Below, in pieces: positions 35,829 to 49,134 of a stretch of 64,000 nt of DNA. The DNA comes from Okibacterium sp. HSC-33S16 (GTDB lineage: Bacteria > Actinomycetota > Actinomycetes > Actinomycetales > Microbacteriaceae): assembly GCF_024171565.1 (NCBI RefSeq), contig NZ_JALJZZ010000003.1:186001-250000 (forward strand), given 5' to 3'. The translations under genes were made by a program, and so were the position numbers. A model generated the notes under the pieces. It saw only the letters and a program-made list of their open reading frames with translations, ran no database searches and was not told where the DNA came from. How positions within the stretch are numbered: position 1 is the stretch's first letter; every line of letters begins with the position of its first letter.

Positions 35829-36908
35829 ATGTTTGAATCAGTACAGGTTCTGATCGACGAGCACAAGAATCTGCAGGAACAGCTCGGTGACCCCGCTGTG
35901 CACGCTGATCCGGCTCGCTCGAAGAAGATCAACCGGCGGTACGCCGAGCTCTCTAAGATCATCGCGGCACACACCGCGTGGCTCGAGGCCCAGGACGACC
36001 TGGCGGCGGCCCGCGACCTCGCGAAGGAAGACGACGCGTTCGCGGCCGAGATTCCCGGGCTCGAAGAAGGGCTCGCGACGGCGCAGGAGAAACTTCGCCG
36101 ACTGCTCATTCCGCGCGACCCTGACGACGGTCGTGACGTGATCATGGAGATCAAGGGTGGAGAAGGTGGCGCGGAGAGCGCGCTCTTCGCCGCTGACCTG
36201 CTCCGCATGTACTTGCACTATGCCGAGTCGAAGGGCTGGAAGACCGAGCTCCTCGAGCGCACCGAGAGTGACCTCGGCGGCTACAAGGACGTCCAGGTCG
36301 CCATCAAGTCGAACGCGACCGACCCGTCGCAGGGCGTCTGGGCTCACCTCAAATACGAGGGTGGTGTGCACCGCGTCCAGCGCGTGCCGGCGACCGAGTC
36401 GCAGGGGCGTATCCACACCTCGACCACCGGTGTGCTCGTCTTCCCCGAGGTCGACGCGCCCGAAGAGGTCGAGATCAGCCAGAACGACCTCAAGATCGAC
36501 GTTTACCGCTCCAGCGGCCCCGGCGGCCAGTCGGTCAACACCACCGACTCCGCAGTGCGCATCACGCACCTCCCGACCGGGATCGTTGTTGCCATGCAGA
36601 ACGAGAAGAGCCAGTTGCAGAACCGTGAGGCCGGAATGCGCGTCCTCCGCGCCCGCATCCTCGCGCGTCAGCAGGAGGAACAGGCCGAGCTCGACAGCGC
36701 CAAGCGCAAGACGCAGATTCGCACCATGGACCGCTCCGAGCGCATCCGCACCTACAACTTCCCTGAGAACCGCATCGCCGACCACCGCACCGGCTACAAG
36801 GCATACAACCTTGACGCCGTCATCAACGGTGCGCTCGACCCACTCATTGAATCGGCCATCCAGGCCGACGAAGAAGCGCGCCTCGCCGACATCGGCGACC
36901 AGAGCTAA
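35829..36908 (+). CDS. prfA: Peptide chain release factor 1
   Basis: RF1 of 359 aa, which releases finished peptides at UAA and UAG. The stop-codon recognition tripeptide is PAT in [12 protein letters not shown] (about 187-189), the mark of RF1 rather than RF2, and the catalytic GGQ lies near 231-233 in [13 protein letters not shown] 35829 has AAGGAACGGAAC upstream. The usual downstream partner prmC, which methylates the GGQ glutamine, is 1.8 kb away beyond cysE and cysK on the other strand. Confidence 0.97.
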   Translation: MFESVQVLIDEHKNLQEQLGDPAVHADPARSKKINRRYAELSKIIAAHTAWLEAQDDLAAARDLAKEDDAFAAEIPGLEEGLATAQEKLRRLLIPRDPDDGRDVIMEIKGGEGGAESALFAADLLRMYLHYAESKGWKTELLERTESDLGGYKDVQVAIKSNATDPSQGVWAHLKYEGGVHRVQRVPATESQGRIHTSTTGVLVFPEVDAPEEVEISQNDLKIDVYRSSGPGGQSVNTTDSAVRITHLPTGIVVAMQNEKSQLQNREAGMRVLRARILARQQEEQAELDSAKRKTQIRTMDRSERIRTYNFPENRIADHRTGYKAYNLDAVINGALDPLIESAIQADEEARLADIGDQS

Positions 36909-36922
36909 CCCGCTTCGACAGC

Positions 36923-36958
36923 ACACAGGCCGGCCATTGTGACATGGCCGGCCTGTGT
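36923..36958. terminator. Bidirectional terminator between prfA and cysE
   Basis: A perfect 14-bp stem (ACACAGGCCGGCCA / TGGCCGGCCTGTGT) with an 8-nt loop begins 15 nt after the prfA stop and lies between convergent genes. The T-runs at both ends are short, but the stem is strong in either direction. Confidence 0.8.
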
Positions 36959-36964
36959 TATGAG

Positions 36965-36982
36965 CGGATGCCATGGCATCCG
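36965..36982. repeat. 18-bp perfect palindrome of two CGGATGCC units
   Basis: CGGATGCCATGGCATCCG is two copies of the over-represented octamer face to face around AT. With one G-T position it extends to 26 bp (36961-36986). It follows the terminator by 6 nt and lies in non-coding sequence. Confidence 0.85.
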
Positions 36983-37011
36983 TTCATCTCAGTAGTGTCG
37001 GTTCGGTAAAC

Positions 37012-37578
37012 CTATATGTGGTATTCCGGCTCTTCAGTCAGTCCGTAGGTGCGACCCGGTTCACGGGGGCGGGCTTTCGCGGGCACCCCGACGAGCAGTG
37101 AGTGCGGGGGAGCGTCCTTGGTCACGACGGCGTTCGCACCGATGATGCTGCCGGTGCCGACCGTGATCGGACCGATGATCTTCGCTCCGGCCCCGACATG
37201 GACTCCGTCCTCGAGCGTCGGGTGCCGCTTCTCACGTCCCCTGCTCTTCCCGCCGAGAGTCACGCCGTGGTAGAGCATCACGTCATCGCCGACCTCGGCG
37301 GTCTCACCGATGACGACGCCCATGCCATGGTCGATGAAGAAACGTCGACCGATCACCGCACCGGGGTGGATCTCGATCCCCGTGAAGAACCTCGCCAGCT
37401 GCGACACGATGCGCGCGGGCATTTTCGCTCCGCGCGCCCACATCCGGGTCGACAACCGGTACGCCCACACCGCATGCAGTCCCGAGTAGGTCAGGATAAT
37501 CTCGACGCTGCCTCGCGCGGCAGGGTCGTGAACGCGGGCGGCGGTGATGTCTTCCCGGATGCGGGTGATAATGCTCAT
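37012..37578 (-). CDS. cysE: Serine O-acetyltransferase
   Basis: Acetyltransferase of 188 aa that makes O-acetylserine, the precursor used by CysK. It has the short N-terminal helical part ([17 protein letters not shown]) and the left-handed beta-helix hexapeptide repeats, with catalytic His residues in [11 protein letters not shown] and [10 protein letters not shown]. It is shorter than the enterobacterial enzyme, as in many Gram-positives. ATG 37578 lies 6 nt after the cysK stop; no ribosome site is seen, so translation may depend on coupling. It forms a cysK-cysE operon. Confidence 0.95.
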   Translation of the reverse strand: MSIITRIREDITAARVHDPAARGSVEIILTYSGLHAVWAYRLSTRMWARGAKMPARIVSQLARFFTGIEIHPGAVIGRRFFIDHGMGVVIGETAEVGDDVMLYHGVTLGGKSRGREKRHPTLEDGVHVGAGAKIIGPITVGTGSIIGANAVVTKDAPPHSLLVGVPAKARPREPGRTYGLTEEPEYHI

Positions 37579-37584
37579 GAACAA

Positions 37585-38523
<939 letters not shown>

Positions 38524-38689
38524 GAATATGCTCCTTGGGTAATGGGTGCGCGACGATGCGCGTTCGGAATACAGCTTATTGCTGGGTGCAACCGGGTGAC
38601 GACGGGTCACATTCCCTCGCAACCGGCGAGGCGGGTAAGCTCGACCTGCCTGCGGCGGCCCGGTCGCAGGGGGATTTCGGAAAGAGCGC

Positions 38690-39565
38690 ATGACTTCCAT
38701 TCGAACGACGTCCGTCGGCGAGGTCAGGAACCTCACCATTGCCGCTCTCGAGAAGGCTGGCGTGCCATCGGCCGATGTGGACGCCGAGCTGTTGATCGGT
38801 CATGTGCTGCAACTCGGCCGAGGTGAACTGCAGGCCGTGATTGTCATGGGCCGCGAGATTCCCGGCGAGCAGGTGGCCAAGATCGTCGAGCTCACCGAGC
38901 GCCGGGCAACACGGGAACCGCTGCAACACATCCTGGGCGTCGCACCGTTCCGCACCCTGGAGCTGGCCGTCGGACCCGGTGTTTTCGTGCCCCGGCCTGA
39001 AACCGAACATGTCGCACAGTTCGCGATTGACGCCCTCGGCGCGGTTCCTGATCCTGAACCGATCGGCATCGACCTCGGCACCGGGTCAGGGGCAATCGCC
39101 CTCGCCATGGCCATCGAGGTGCCGCACGCCCGGATCTTCGCGGTGGAAAACTCCGTCGATGCCTTCATTTGGGCCCACGAGAATTTTGCGCGAATCGGTG
39201 CACCGAACGCGACACTCGTTTTCACCGATCTGGCCGAGGCGCTTGCCGAACTGGACGGACAGGCATCCGTTGTCATCTCCAACCCGCCGTACGTTCCTGA
39301 CGCCGCGATCCCCAGGGACCCCGAGGTGCGGCTGTATGACCCGCCGGCTGCACTGTACGGGGGAGAGGACGGACTCGACGTGGTGCGCCAGCTCTCGAAA
39401 ACTGCCGCCCGACTGCTGCGATCGGGAGGAACCCTCATCCTGGAGCACGGCGAACTACAGGGCGAGGCAATTCGCAACATCCTCACGGCAGACGGCTGGC
39501 AGGCGGCCGCTACCTTCCGTGACCTCACCCTGCGAGACCGGACGACGACGGCGCTTCGCGCCTGA
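38690..39565 (+). CDS. prmC: Peptide chain release factor N5-glutamine methyltransferase
   Basis: SAM-dependent methyltransferase of 291 aa that methylates the GGQ glutamine of RF1 and RF2. The N-terminal helical domain binds the factor; [12 protein letters not shown] (from about 126) binds SAM and SNPPYVP (about 195-201) is the catalytic NPPY motif. Start ATG 38690. It is divergent from cysK and is followed after 82 bp by the TsaC-like gene, an order often found directly behind prfA. Confidence 0.93.
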   Translation: MTSIRTTSVGEVRNLTIAALEKAGVPSADVDAELLIGHVLQLGRGELQAVIVMGREIPGEQVAKIVELTERRATREPLQHILGVAPFRTLELAVGPGVFVPRPETEHVAQFAIDALGAVPDPEPIGIDLGTGSGAIALAMAIEVPHARIFAVENSVDAFIWAHENFARIGAPNATLVFTDLAEALAELDGQASVVISNPPYVPDAAIPRDPEVRLYDPPAALYGGEDGLDVVRQLSKTAARLLRSGGTLILEHGELQGEAIRNILTADGWQAAATFRDLTLRDRTTTALRA

Positions 39566-39634
39566 GCGGAACCTTGCAACCCGACGTTGCTCATGGCACG
39601 CCGGCTTCCCACGTTCTTCCCACCGAGGCTCCGA

Positions 39635-39640
39635 TAGAAT
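39635..39640 (+). promoter_or_regulatory. -10 box of the TsaC-like gene (leaderless)
   Basis: TAGAAT ends 7 nt before the ATG at 39648. The box, its CGA/CCGA context and its spacing match the argS promoter. No certain -35 is visible. Confidence 0.5.
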
Positions 39641-39647
39641 CGGCGGA

Positions 39648-40334
39648 ATGTCCCGTCTCTTTGACTCCTCCGTGGAATCCGACCTCCTCACAGGAATGCG
39701 GCTGGCTCGAGCGGCACTTCGTCGCGGCGAGCTCGTTGTCATCCCCACGGACACGGTGTACGGAATCGCGGCGGATGCCTTCTCGCCCGCAGCTGTCCAG
39801 CGCCTCCTCGACGCGAAGGGTCGTACCCGGCAGTCCCCGCCGCCCGTCCTCGTGCCGAGCGTTGCCACCCTGGAGGCACTCGCGGCCGTCATCCCTGACG
39901 CCGTACGACAGCTCGTTGATGCGTTCTGGCCCGGTGGGCTGACCATCGTCCTGCCCGCTCAACCGTCTCTCGCGTGGGACCTGGGCGACACCGACGGAAC
40001 CGTCGCTGTGCGCATGCCAGACAATCGGATCGCCCTTGAATTGTTGTCCGAGACCGGTCCGCTCGCTGTGTCGAGCGCCAACCTCACCGGGCAACCAGCC
40101 GCAACCACGGCGACGGCCGCTCAGGAGATGCTCGGCGACTCGGTAGAGGTTTACCTTGACGGCGGAGAGTCGACGTCCGTGTCGTCCACAATCGTTGACG
40201 CCACGCGTCTCATCGCCCCTGGCGGCAGGATCAGCATTCTTCGGGAGGGTGCAATCACGCGCGAACAGCTTCGCGAGATACTCGGCGACCTCCTCGAGGA
40301 CGAGCCCCCGGCGAACGGCGCTCCGGGCGCATGA
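39648..40334 (+). CDS. L-threonylcarbamoyladenylate synthase (TsaC/YrdC/Sua5 family)
   Basis: Enzyme of 228 aa that makes threonylcarbamoyl-AMP, used for the t6A base at position 37 of ANN-reading tRNAs. The conserved strand VIPTDTVYGIAADA, KGRTRQSPPPVLV, WPGGLTIVLP and AVSSANLTGQPA are all present. ATG 39648 follows the -10 box by 7 nt; the open frame reaches far upstream only as a shadow of prmC. Its stop overlaps the next gene (ATGA). Confidence 0.92.
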   Translation: MSRLFDSSVESDLLTGMRLARAALRRGELVVIPTDTVYGIAADAFSPAAVQRLLDAKGRTRQSPPPVLVPSVATLEALAAVIPDAVRQLVDAFWPGGLTIVLPAQPSLAWDLGDTDGTVAVRMPDNRIALELLSETGPLAVSSANLTGQPAATTATAAQEMLGDSVEVYLDGGESTSVSSTIVDATRLIAPGGRISILREGAITREQLREILGDLLEDEPPANGAPGA

Positions 40335-41629
40335 CCCTCTACGCGATCATCGCGGCGGTCACGGCGCTGATCACATTCCTCATGTCGATCGTCGTATATA
40401 AGGTCGCGTTACGGTTCAAGCTCTACCCGTCGATCCGGGATCGCGACGTGCACACGCGTCCGACGCCGCGGCTCGGGGGAGTGGCGATGTTTGTCGGCGT
40501 CGTGGCGACCTTCGGGATCGCCTCGCAAAACCCGTTTTTCAAGGACACTTTCTCCACTCCCGGACCTATCCTCGCTATCCTTGGCGCCGCGCTGCTCATC
40601 GTGCTCATCGGTGTCGCGGATGACATCTGGGACTTGGACTGGATGATCAAGCTGGCCGGGCAGTTCCTGGCCGCAGGGCTCATCGCCTGGCTGGGTGTCC
40701 AGATCTACTCCCTTCCCATTGGGGGACTCACCGTCGGGTCGTCGTGGATGAGCGCCGCGCTCACGGTCTTCGCAATAGTGCTCGTCATGAATGCCGTGAA
40801 CTTCATTGACGGTCTCGACGGCCTCGTTGCGGGCGTCGGCCTCATCGCGAACGGTGTCTTCCTGGTGTATGGCTACCTTCTTGTTCGGGAGATGGGCCAG
40901 TCCAGCTACTTCAACCTCTCGCTGCTGATCTCCGCGGTTCTCGTCGGTGCGTGCGCTGGCTTCCTTCCGCTCAATTGGCACCCGGCGAAAATGTTTATGG
41001 GGGATGCCGGCGCACTGCTCGTTGGCCTCCTCATGGCAACGTCGGCAGTTGCAATTACCGGCCAGATCGACCCGTCCGCTCTCAGCGCCAACCCGGCGGA
41101 CGCCGGCGTTGTGGGTCGGAGCCAGCTCCTCGGCGCGTTCATCCCGATCATCCTGCCGTTCGCGATTCTCATCGTGCCCCTTCTTGACTTTGCACTTGCC
41201 GTCGTGCGGCGGCTGCGAGCGGGGAAGTCGCCGTTCAGTGCTGACCGGCTGCACCTCCACCATCGACTGCTCGACATGGGGCATTCCCACCTGCACGCGG
41301 TCCTGTTGTTCTACGCCTGGACCGCTGTCATTGCCCTGTCCTGCCTGATGTTCTTCGTCTTCCAGCCCTACTGGTTCGCCCTCGTCTTCCTCGTTGTCGG
41401 CGTCATTGTCTGCACGGTCTTCACGCTCGCTCCTCTGGGCAAGCGGAAGGCCGTTGAAATCACGGCGCAGACGGCCGAAGAAGGATCAGCCGTCGCCGAG
41501 GACCTGGCGAGCTATGACCCACTCGATGAAGCCGCTGAAGAACGCCACCGAGACGAGCCCATCTCCGACGCGGTGGCGAACAAAGCACTCGCAGTAGACA
41601 CTGACTCCGAATCCAAGAAAGACTCCTGA
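40331..41629 (+). CDS. UDP-GlcNAc:undecaprenyl-phosphate GlcNAc-1-phosphate transferase family (MraY/WecA-like)
   Basis: Polytopic membrane glycosyltransferase of 432 aa with about ten hydrophobic segments. It transfers a sugar-1-phosphate to a lipid carrier, starting teichoic-acid-like or other wall polymer synthesis. Key motifs are GVADDIWDLDW (Asp pair), NAVNFIDGLDGLVAG, and KMFMGDAGAL; the HHRLLDMGHSH loop near the end is the sugar-specificity His motif of WecA-type enzymes. A charged cytoplasmic tail of about 60 residues ends the protein. ATG 40331 overlaps the previous stop, and its own stop overlaps the next start. Confidence 0.9.
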   Translation: MTLYAIIAAVTALITFLMSIVVYKVALRFKLYPSIRDRDVHTRPTPRLGGVAMFVGVVATFGIASQNPFFKDTFSTPGPILAILGAALLIVLIGVADDIWDLDWMIKLAGQFLAAGLIAWLGVQIYSLPIGGLTVGSSWMSAALTVFAIVLVMNAVNFIDGLDGLVAGVGLIANGVFLVYGYLLVREMGQSSYFNLSLLISAVLVGACAGFLPLNWHPAKMFMGDAGALLVGLLMATSAVAITGQIDPSALSANPADAGVVGRSQLLGAFIPIILPFAILIVPLLDFALAVVRRLRAGKSPFSADRLHLHHRLLDMGHSHLHAVLLFYAWTAVIALSCLMFFVFQPYWFALVFLVVGVIVCTVFTLAPLGKRKAVEITAQTAEEGSAVAEDLASYDPLDEAAEERHRDEPISDAVANKALAVDTDSESKKDS

Positions 41630-42075
41630 TGAAATCGACTCCCATTTTCCGGCAGAGCCTCAAGTGGGGCGCCATTGCCTCTCTCGTTATCGCGGTGGTA
41701 GGCGGCGGCATCGGCTATCTTGTCGACGGCACAATCGGTTTGGGTAGTGCACTGATCGGCACGGCACTTGCGCTGGTCTTCCTCAGCATCACGGCCGGCA
41801 GCATTCTCTACGTGAACCGATTCTTCGGCAGTGACCTCTACGTCCCCATCTTCTTCGCTGTGGTGCTTGGCGGATGGATTCTTAAGTTTGTCCTCTTCCT
41901 TGTCCTCGCCGTGCTGCTCAAAGACCAGCCATGGATCAACCCTGTTGTGTTGTTCCTCAGCATCATCGCCGGTGTTCTCGTCACCCTGGTGATCGACGTT
42001 GTTATTGTTTCCCGGTCGCGCATGCTGTATGCCAGCGACGTGATCCTTCCCGGCGAGGAAAAAGGGAACAACTAA
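41629..42075 (+). CDS. Small membrane protein, AtpI-like
   Basis: A 148-aa protein with four hydrophobic segments (about 11-31, 37-60, 72-94 and 101-122), placed directly before atpB. Position and topology fit AtpI, which helps assemble the c-ring in many bacteria, but the sequence is weakly conserved and I rely mainly on context. ATG 41629 overlaps the upstream stop (TGATG). It ends 172 bp before atpB. Confidence 0.75.
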   Translation: MKSTPIFRQSLKWGAIASLVIAVVGGGIGYLVDGTIGLGSALIGTALALVFLSITAGSILYVNRFFGSDLYVPIFFAVVLGGWILKFVLFLVLAVLLKDQPWINPVVLFLSIIAGVLVTLVIDVVIVSRSRMLYASDVILPGEEKGNN

Positions 42076-42097
42076 AGTGGCCTATCTTGGCCCACAG

Positions 42098-42127
42098 TTC
42101 GTCCGGGTGCTTATCGTTTGATAGTGT
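42098..42127 (+). promoter_or_regulatory. Candidate atp operon promoter
   Basis: TTCGTC (42098-42103) and TAGTGT (42122-42127) are 18 bp apart in the spacer ahead of atpB. Both match the consensus only in part. The 172-bp gap suggests that a promoter for the ATP synthase genes lies here. Confidence 0.35.
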
Positions 42128-42247
42128 TAGAAGGTATTCCCGCTTGGGCATCCCACGCTGTCCGTGGCTGTTCTGCATCCCCCATTGTTCGTCGTCGCGA
42201 GAGCTTTGCTCCGCCCGAAACAGGAGAGCGCGCTGTTAGCTAACGCT

Positions 42248-43323
<1,076 letters not shown>

Positions 43324-43352
43324 ACCTCTTTCACCCCTCGTAAGGAGGCAAG

Positions 43353-43904
43353 ATGCTTCACGCACTCGTTGCGGCGGCTGAAGAGGGTGCCACCAGGAAC
43401 CCCCTTCTCCCCGAGACCTACGACATTGTCTGGTCGCTGGTGTGTTTCGTCATCCTCTTGGTGCTTTTCTGGAAGCTCGTTCTTCCGAAGATGCAGACCA
43501 TGCTCGAAGAGCGGACTGCAGCCATTGAGGGCAACATCGCCAAGGCAGATGAGGCACAGCGTCAGGCAGAGGCAGCGCTCGAGCAGTACACCGCTCAGCT
43601 CGCCGAAGCTCGTCAGGAAGCCGGCTCGATCCGCGAGTCCGCTCGCGAAGACGGCAAGAAGATCGTCGCCGAAGCACGCAACCAGGCAACCGTTGAGGCC
43701 CAGCGCGTTACCGCCAGCGCTCAGGCGCAGATCGAAGCAGAGCGCCAGGCCGCTCTTGTTTCACTGCGAACCGAAGTTGGCACTCTCGCGATCGACCTCG
43801 CCGGCAACGTCATCGGTGAGACTCTCTCGGACGACGCTCGGGCAACGGCCATCGTTGACCGGTTCCTCGCGGACCTCGAAGCGTCGGAGAAGGCAACCAA
43901 CTAA
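43353..43904 (+). CDS. atpF: ATP synthase F0 subunit b
   Basis: Peripheral stalk subunit of 183 aa. One membrane helix near residues 23-43 (IVWSLVCFVILLVLFWKLVL) is followed by a long charged coiled coil that reaches F1. ATG 43353 has a strong AAGGAGG site. The stop overlaps the atpH start (TAATG). Confidence 0.95.
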   Translation: MLHALVAAAEEGATRNPLLPETYDIVWSLVCFVILLVLFWKLVLPKMQTMLEERTAAIEGNIAKADEAQRQAEAALEQYTAQLAEARQEAGSIRESAREDGKKIVAEARNQATVEAQRVTASAQAQIEAERQAALVSLRTEVGTLAIDLAGNVIGETLSDDARATAIVDRFLADLEASEKATN

Positions 43905-44698
43905 TGGGTAGCGCAACCAGAGAAGCACTGGCTCAGTCGAAGAAGGCACTGTCCAACTTCGAACGCGTCGACCTGGCAACGGTTGCGGAGCTTTTCGCAG
44001 CCGGCCGGGTCGTTGGCGACTCTGGCCAGCTGCGCTCGCTCCTCGCGGATCCGTCCGCTGAAGCCAGCGTCAAGGCGACGATCGTTGAACGCGTCTTCGC
44101 ACGCAGCGTCAGCGGTCAGACCCTCGCCATCCTCAAAGACGTCGTCTCCGTACGTTGGTCCAGCCAAGCTGACCTGCTCGGCGGGATTGAGGAGCTCGGT
44201 CTTCGCGCCGCGGCACTCTCCGCGGGGGCAGATGCCCGGCTCGAAGCTCAGCTGTTCGAGTTCAGCCAGACCGTGTCCTCCGACGCTGAACTCGAGCTCG
44301 CGCTCGGTTCGAAGCTCGGTAGCCAGGGCGCAAAACTTACGCTTGTCGACACGCTGCTCACCGGCAAAGGATCGCCGGAGATCGTCGAGATCGTCAAGCA
44401 CCTTGTCCTGCAGCCTCGCGGCCGTCGGATCGGGGAACTTCTTCGCCACGCGGCATCCGTCGTTGCTGACCAGAGCGGCTTCATGGTCGCAACGGTCACA
44501 AGCGCACGACCGCTCGGCGCCGCTCAGCTCGAGCGACTCGAAAAGGGACTCGCGGCACAGTATGGCCGCGCACTCCGCCTCAACCAGGTTGTCGACCCGG
44601 CCGTCATCGGAGGCCTGCGCGTGCAGGTCGGCGACGATGTCATCGACGGCAGCATCGCCTCGCGCCTCGGCGAACTCAGACTTCAGCTTGCTGGCTAG
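43904..44698 (+). CDS. atpH: ATP synthase F1 subunit delta
   Basis: Subunit of 264 aa that links stalk b to the alpha/beta hexamer. It is longer than the roughly 180 aa of E. coli delta, as usual in actinobacteria. The C-terminal core (GRRIGELLRHA, VTSARPLGAAQLERLEKGL, GGLRVQVGDDVIDGSIASRL) is well conserved. ATG 43904 overlaps the atpF stop by 1 nt. Confidence 0.94.
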   Translation: MGSATREALAQSKKALSNFERVDLATVAELFAAGRVVGDSGQLRSLLADPSAEASVKATIVERVFARSVSGQTLAILKDVVSVRWSSQADLLGGIEELGLRAAALSAGADARLEAQLFEFSQTVSSDAELELALGSKLGSQGAKLTLVDTLLTGKGSPEIVEIVKHLVLQPRGRRIGELLRHAASVVADQSGFMVATVTSARPLGAAQLERLEKGLAAQYGRALRLNQVVDPAVIGGLRVQVGDDVIDGSIASRLGELRLQLAG

Positions 44699-44749
44699 CG
44701 CCAGTAGACAACGTAGGGGACAAGCGTCTCCACACAGATAGGGAAGAAG

Positions 44750-46387
44750 ATGGCAGAACTCACGATCAGCCCCGACGAGATCCGGGATGCTCTCAAAGAA
44801 TTCGTCACGGCTTACGAGCCAGGTAAGGCAAGCGCCACCGAGGTCGGTAAGGTCATCGACGCTGGTGACGGCATCGCGCACGTCGAGGGTCTGCCGGGCG
44901 TCATGGCCAACGAGCTCATCCGCTTCGCGGATGGAACCCTCGGCCTCGCACAGAACCTCGATGAGGACGAAATCGGTGTTGTTGTCCTCGGCGAGTTCAA
45001 CGGCATCGTCGAAGGCATGGAAGTAACCCGTACCGGAGAGGTGCTCTCGACTCCGGTCGGCGACGCATTCCTTGGTCGCGTTGTCGACCCGCTCGGCGCT
45101 CCGATCGACGGACTCGGCGAGATCAAAGCCGAGACGCGTCGTGCCCTCGAACTGCAGGCGCCCGGCGTCATGCAGCGCAAGAGCGTGCACGAGCCGATGC
45201 AGACCGGTATCAAGGCTATCGACGCCATGATCCCGATCGGTCGCGGACAGCGTCAGCTCATCATCGGTGACCGTCAGACCGGTAAGAGCGCTATCGCCAT
45301 CGACACGATCATCAACCAGAAGGACAACTGGGAGTCCGGCGACGTCAACAAGCAGGTTCGCTGCATCTACGTCGCTATTGGTCAGAAGGGCTCGACGATT
45401 GCCGCTATCAAGGCGTCTCTCGAAGAGGCCGGCGCCATGGAGTACACGACCATCGTCGCTGCTCCGGCGTCTGACCCCGCCGGCTTCAAGTACCTCGCTC
45501 CGTACACCGGTTCGGCCATTGGCCAGCACTGGATGTACGGCGGCAAGCACGTTCTCATCGTTTTCGATGACCTATCGAAGCAGGCTGAGGCCTACCGTGC
45601 GGTTTCCCTTCTTCTTCGCCGTCCGCCGGGACGCGAGGCATACCCGGGTGACGTGTTCTACCTGCACTCCCGTCTGCTCGAGCGTTGTGCCAAGCTTTCC
45701 GACGAGCTGGGTGCCGGATCGATGACCGGTCTTCCGCTCATCGAAACCAAGGCCAACGACGTTTCCGCGTACATTCCGACGAACGTGATCTCGATCACCG
45801 ACGGACAGATCTTCCTCCAGTCGGACCTGTTCAACGCCAACCAGCGTCCCGCCGTCGACGTCGGAATCTCGGTGTCGCGTGTTGGTGGTGACGCCCAGGT
45901 CAAGAGCATCAAGAAGGTTTCCGGAACTCTGAAGCTCGAACTGGCTCAGTACCGCTCGCTTGAGGCGTTTGCGATGTTCGCATCCGACCTTGACCCGGCC
46001 AGCCGTCGTCAGCTCGCCCGAGGTGCACGCCTTACCGAGCTGCTCCGTCAGCCGCAGTACTCGCCGTTCCCGGTCGAGAACCAGGTTGTTTCGATCTGGG
46101 CAGGTACGAAGGGCAAGCTCGACGAGGTCCCCGTCGAAGACATCCTGCGTTTCGAGAGTGAGCTTCACGACTACCTGGGTCGCAACACCCAGGTCCTCAC
46201 CAAGCTGCGCGAAACCAACGTTCTCAGCGACGACATCGTCGATGAGCTCGACGCAGCGGTCGACGCCTTCAAGAAGGAATTCCAGACCGGTGCGGGCAAA
46301 CCCCTCAGCGGCCCGGGCTCCGAGCAGTTCGTTGAACTGCCCGCCGAAGACGTCAACCAGGAAAAGATCGTCAAGGGACGTCGATAA
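44750..46387 (+). CDS. atpA: ATP synthase F1 subunit alpha
   Basis: Non-catalytic nucleotide-binding subunit of 545 aa. The P-loop is GDRQTGKSA, the catalytic-site Arg finger lies in [11 protein letters not shown], and [25 protein letters not shown] is the expected core region. ATG 44750 has GGGAAGAAG upstream. It is separated from atpH by 51 bp and from atpG by 3 bp. Confidence 0.98.
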   Translation: MAELTISPDEIRDALKEFVTAYEPGKASATEVGKVIDAGDGIAHVEGLPGVMANELIRFADGTLGLAQNLDEDEIGVVVLGEFNGIVEGMEVTRTGEVLSTPVGDAFLGRVVDPLGAPIDGLGEIKAETRRALELQAPGVMQRKSVHEPMQTGIKAIDAMIPIGRGQRQLIIGDRQTGKSAIAIDTIINQKDNWESGDVNKQVRCIYVAIGQKGSTIAAIKASLEEAGAMEYTTIVAAPASDPAGFKYLAPYTGSAIGQHWMYGGKHVLIVFDDLSKQAEAYRAVSLLLRRPPGREAYPGDVFYLHSRLLERCAKLSDELGAGSMTGLPLIETKANDVSAYIPTNVISITDGQIFLQSDLFNANQRPAVDVGISVSRVGGDAQVKSIKKVSGTLKLELAQYRSLEAFAMFASDLDPASRRQLARGARLTELLRQPQYSPFPVENQVVSIWAGTKGKLDEVPVEDILRFESELHDYLGRNTQVLTKLRETNVLSDDIVDELDAAVDAFKKEFQTGAGKPLSGPGSEQFVELPAEDVNQEKIVKGRR

Positions 46388-46390
46388 GTA

Positions 46391-47290
46391 ATGGGTGCTC
46401 AACTTCGGGTCTATACGCAGAAGATTCGCTCTGCGCAGACGACCAAGAAGATCACAAAGGCGATGGAGCTCATCGCCGCCTCGCGCATCGCAAAAGCGCA
46501 GGCGCGCGTTGAAGCATCCGGACCGTACTCTCGAGCGATCACGCGCGCGGTGTCAGCCGTGGCGACGTATTCAAACGTCGACCACGTGCTGACCACCGAG
46601 CCGGAGACCGTTGAGCGTGCAGCAGTTGTGATCTTTGCGTCTGACCGCGGCCTCGCTGGCGCGTTCAACTCGCAGGTTCTGCGTGAAGCCAATGAACTTG
46701 CCGAGCTGCTTCGCAGCCAGGGCAAGGAGGTTGTCTACTACCTCATCGGCCGCAAAGCCGTTGGGTATTTCGCCTTCCGCAAGCGCGCGTCGGAAGGACA
46801 GTGGGTTGGCGAAAGCGAGAACCCCACGTTCGCGACCGCGCAGGAGATCAGCGCTGCACTTCTCGAACGCTTTGTGCTCGACGCGTCTGAAGGCGGCGTG
46901 GACGAGATCCACATCGTCTACAACCGCCTCGTCAGCATGATGAGCCAGGTTCCCGAGGTTGTTCGGCTGCTTCCACTCGAGGTCGTTGAAGGCGTTGAAG
47001 AGCCGGACGACAAGACGGTCCTGCCGCTGTACGAGTTCGAGCCCGACGCTGGAAGCGTGCTTGACGCGCTCCTGCCCGTGTACATCGAAAGCCGCATCTT
47101 CAACGCGCTGCTTCAGTCCGCTGCTGCAAAGCACGCGGCCACGCAGAAGGCGATGAGCTCGGCGAGCGACAACGCAGACAAGCTGATCACGGACTACACA
47201 CGGTTGCGTAACAACGCCCGCCAGGCCGAGATCACCCAGCAGATTTCCGAGATTGTCGGCGGCGCAGACGCACTGTCGTCCGCCAAGTAA
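46391..47290 (+). CDS. atpG: ATP synthase F1 subunit gamma
   Basis: Central shaft subunit of 299 aa. The N-terminal helix ([21 protein letters not shown]) and C-terminal helix ([29 protein letters not shown], read in parts) form the coiled coil that turns inside the alpha/beta ring; [10 protein letters not shown] is conserved in the middle. Start ATG 46391, 3 nt after the atpA stop. Confidence 0.97.
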   Translation: MGAQLRVYTQKIRSAQTTKKITKAMELIAASRIAKAQARVEASGPYSRAITRAVSAVATYSNVDHVLTTEPETVERAAVVIFASDRGLAGAFNSQVLREANELAELLRSQGKEVVYYLIGRKAVGYFAFRKRASEGQWVGESENPTFATAQEISAALLERFVLDASEGGVDEIHIVYNRLVSMMSQVPEVVRLLPLEVVEGVEEPDDKTVLPLYEFEPDAGSVLDALLPVYIESRIFNALLQSAAAKHAATQKAMSSASDNADKLITDYTRLRNNARQAEITQQISEIVGGADALSSAK

Positions 47291-48781
<1,491 letters not shown>

Positions 48782-48783
48782 TC

Positions 48784-49047
48784 ATGGCATCGCTCAAGGT
48801 CAGTGTTGTCGGGGCAGACCAGGAAGTATGGTCAGGGACCGCATCCATGGTCATCGCTCGGACTGTCGAGGGAGAAATCGGTATTCTCCCCGGGCACGAG
48901 CCGATGCTGGCTATTCTCGCTGAGGGTGAAGTGCGCGTCACGGCCGACAACGGTGAGAAAGTCACCGCGACGGCCGCCGACGGGTTTCTCTCGGTCGAGA
49001 ACAACACAGTGACGATCGTGGCTGGCAACGCCAGCCTGGTCAAGTAG
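48784..49047 (+). CDS. atpC: ATP synthase F1 subunit epsilon
   Basis: Rotor subunit of 87 aa that can also inhibit ATP hydrolysis. It retains the N-terminal beta-sandwich (GEIGILPGHEPMLAIL) but lacks the C-terminal helical hairpin of the 130-aa E. coli protein, so inhibition by that helix is unlikely. The short form occurs in many actinobacteria. It is the last atp gene; a hairpin begins 21 nt after its stop. Confidence 0.95.
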   Translation: MASLKVSVVGADQEVWSGTASMVIARTVEGEIGILPGHEPMLAILAEGEVRVTADNGEKVTATAADGFLSVENNTVTIVAGNASLVK

Positions 49048-49067
49048 TACCCGCCGCAAGGCTCAAG

Positions 49068-49134
49068 CGAACGCCCCGTGCTTATCCTGCTCCCTCCGTC
49101 TGAGACGAAGAGAGTGGGAGGCACGGGGCGTTCG
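49068..49134 (+). terminator. Perfect 14-bp inverted repeat covering the yaaA start codon
   Basis: CGAACGCCCCGTGC (49068-49081) pairs perfectly with GCACGGGGCGTTCG (49121-49134). Inside, CTCCC/GGGAG and CGTC/GACG can pair as well. The yaaA GTG (49078-49080) lies in the left arm and codons 15-19 in the right arm; TTGTCTCTT follows. It may end the atp transcript, hide the yaaA start, or both. Confidence 0.7.

Noticed and set aside
38596-38610. GTGAC-5-GTCAC inverted repeat upstream of cysK as a cysteine regulator site
   Set aside because: Only 5-bp arms, no second copy noticed elsewhere, and no cysteine regulator in the window, so it is mentioned under cysK but not called as an operator.
43901-45550. 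549-codon minus-strand frame opposite atpH and atpA
   Set aside because: Long antisense frames are common in high-GC genes with strong codon bias; atpH and atpA are unmistakable and no motif appears in the antisense product.
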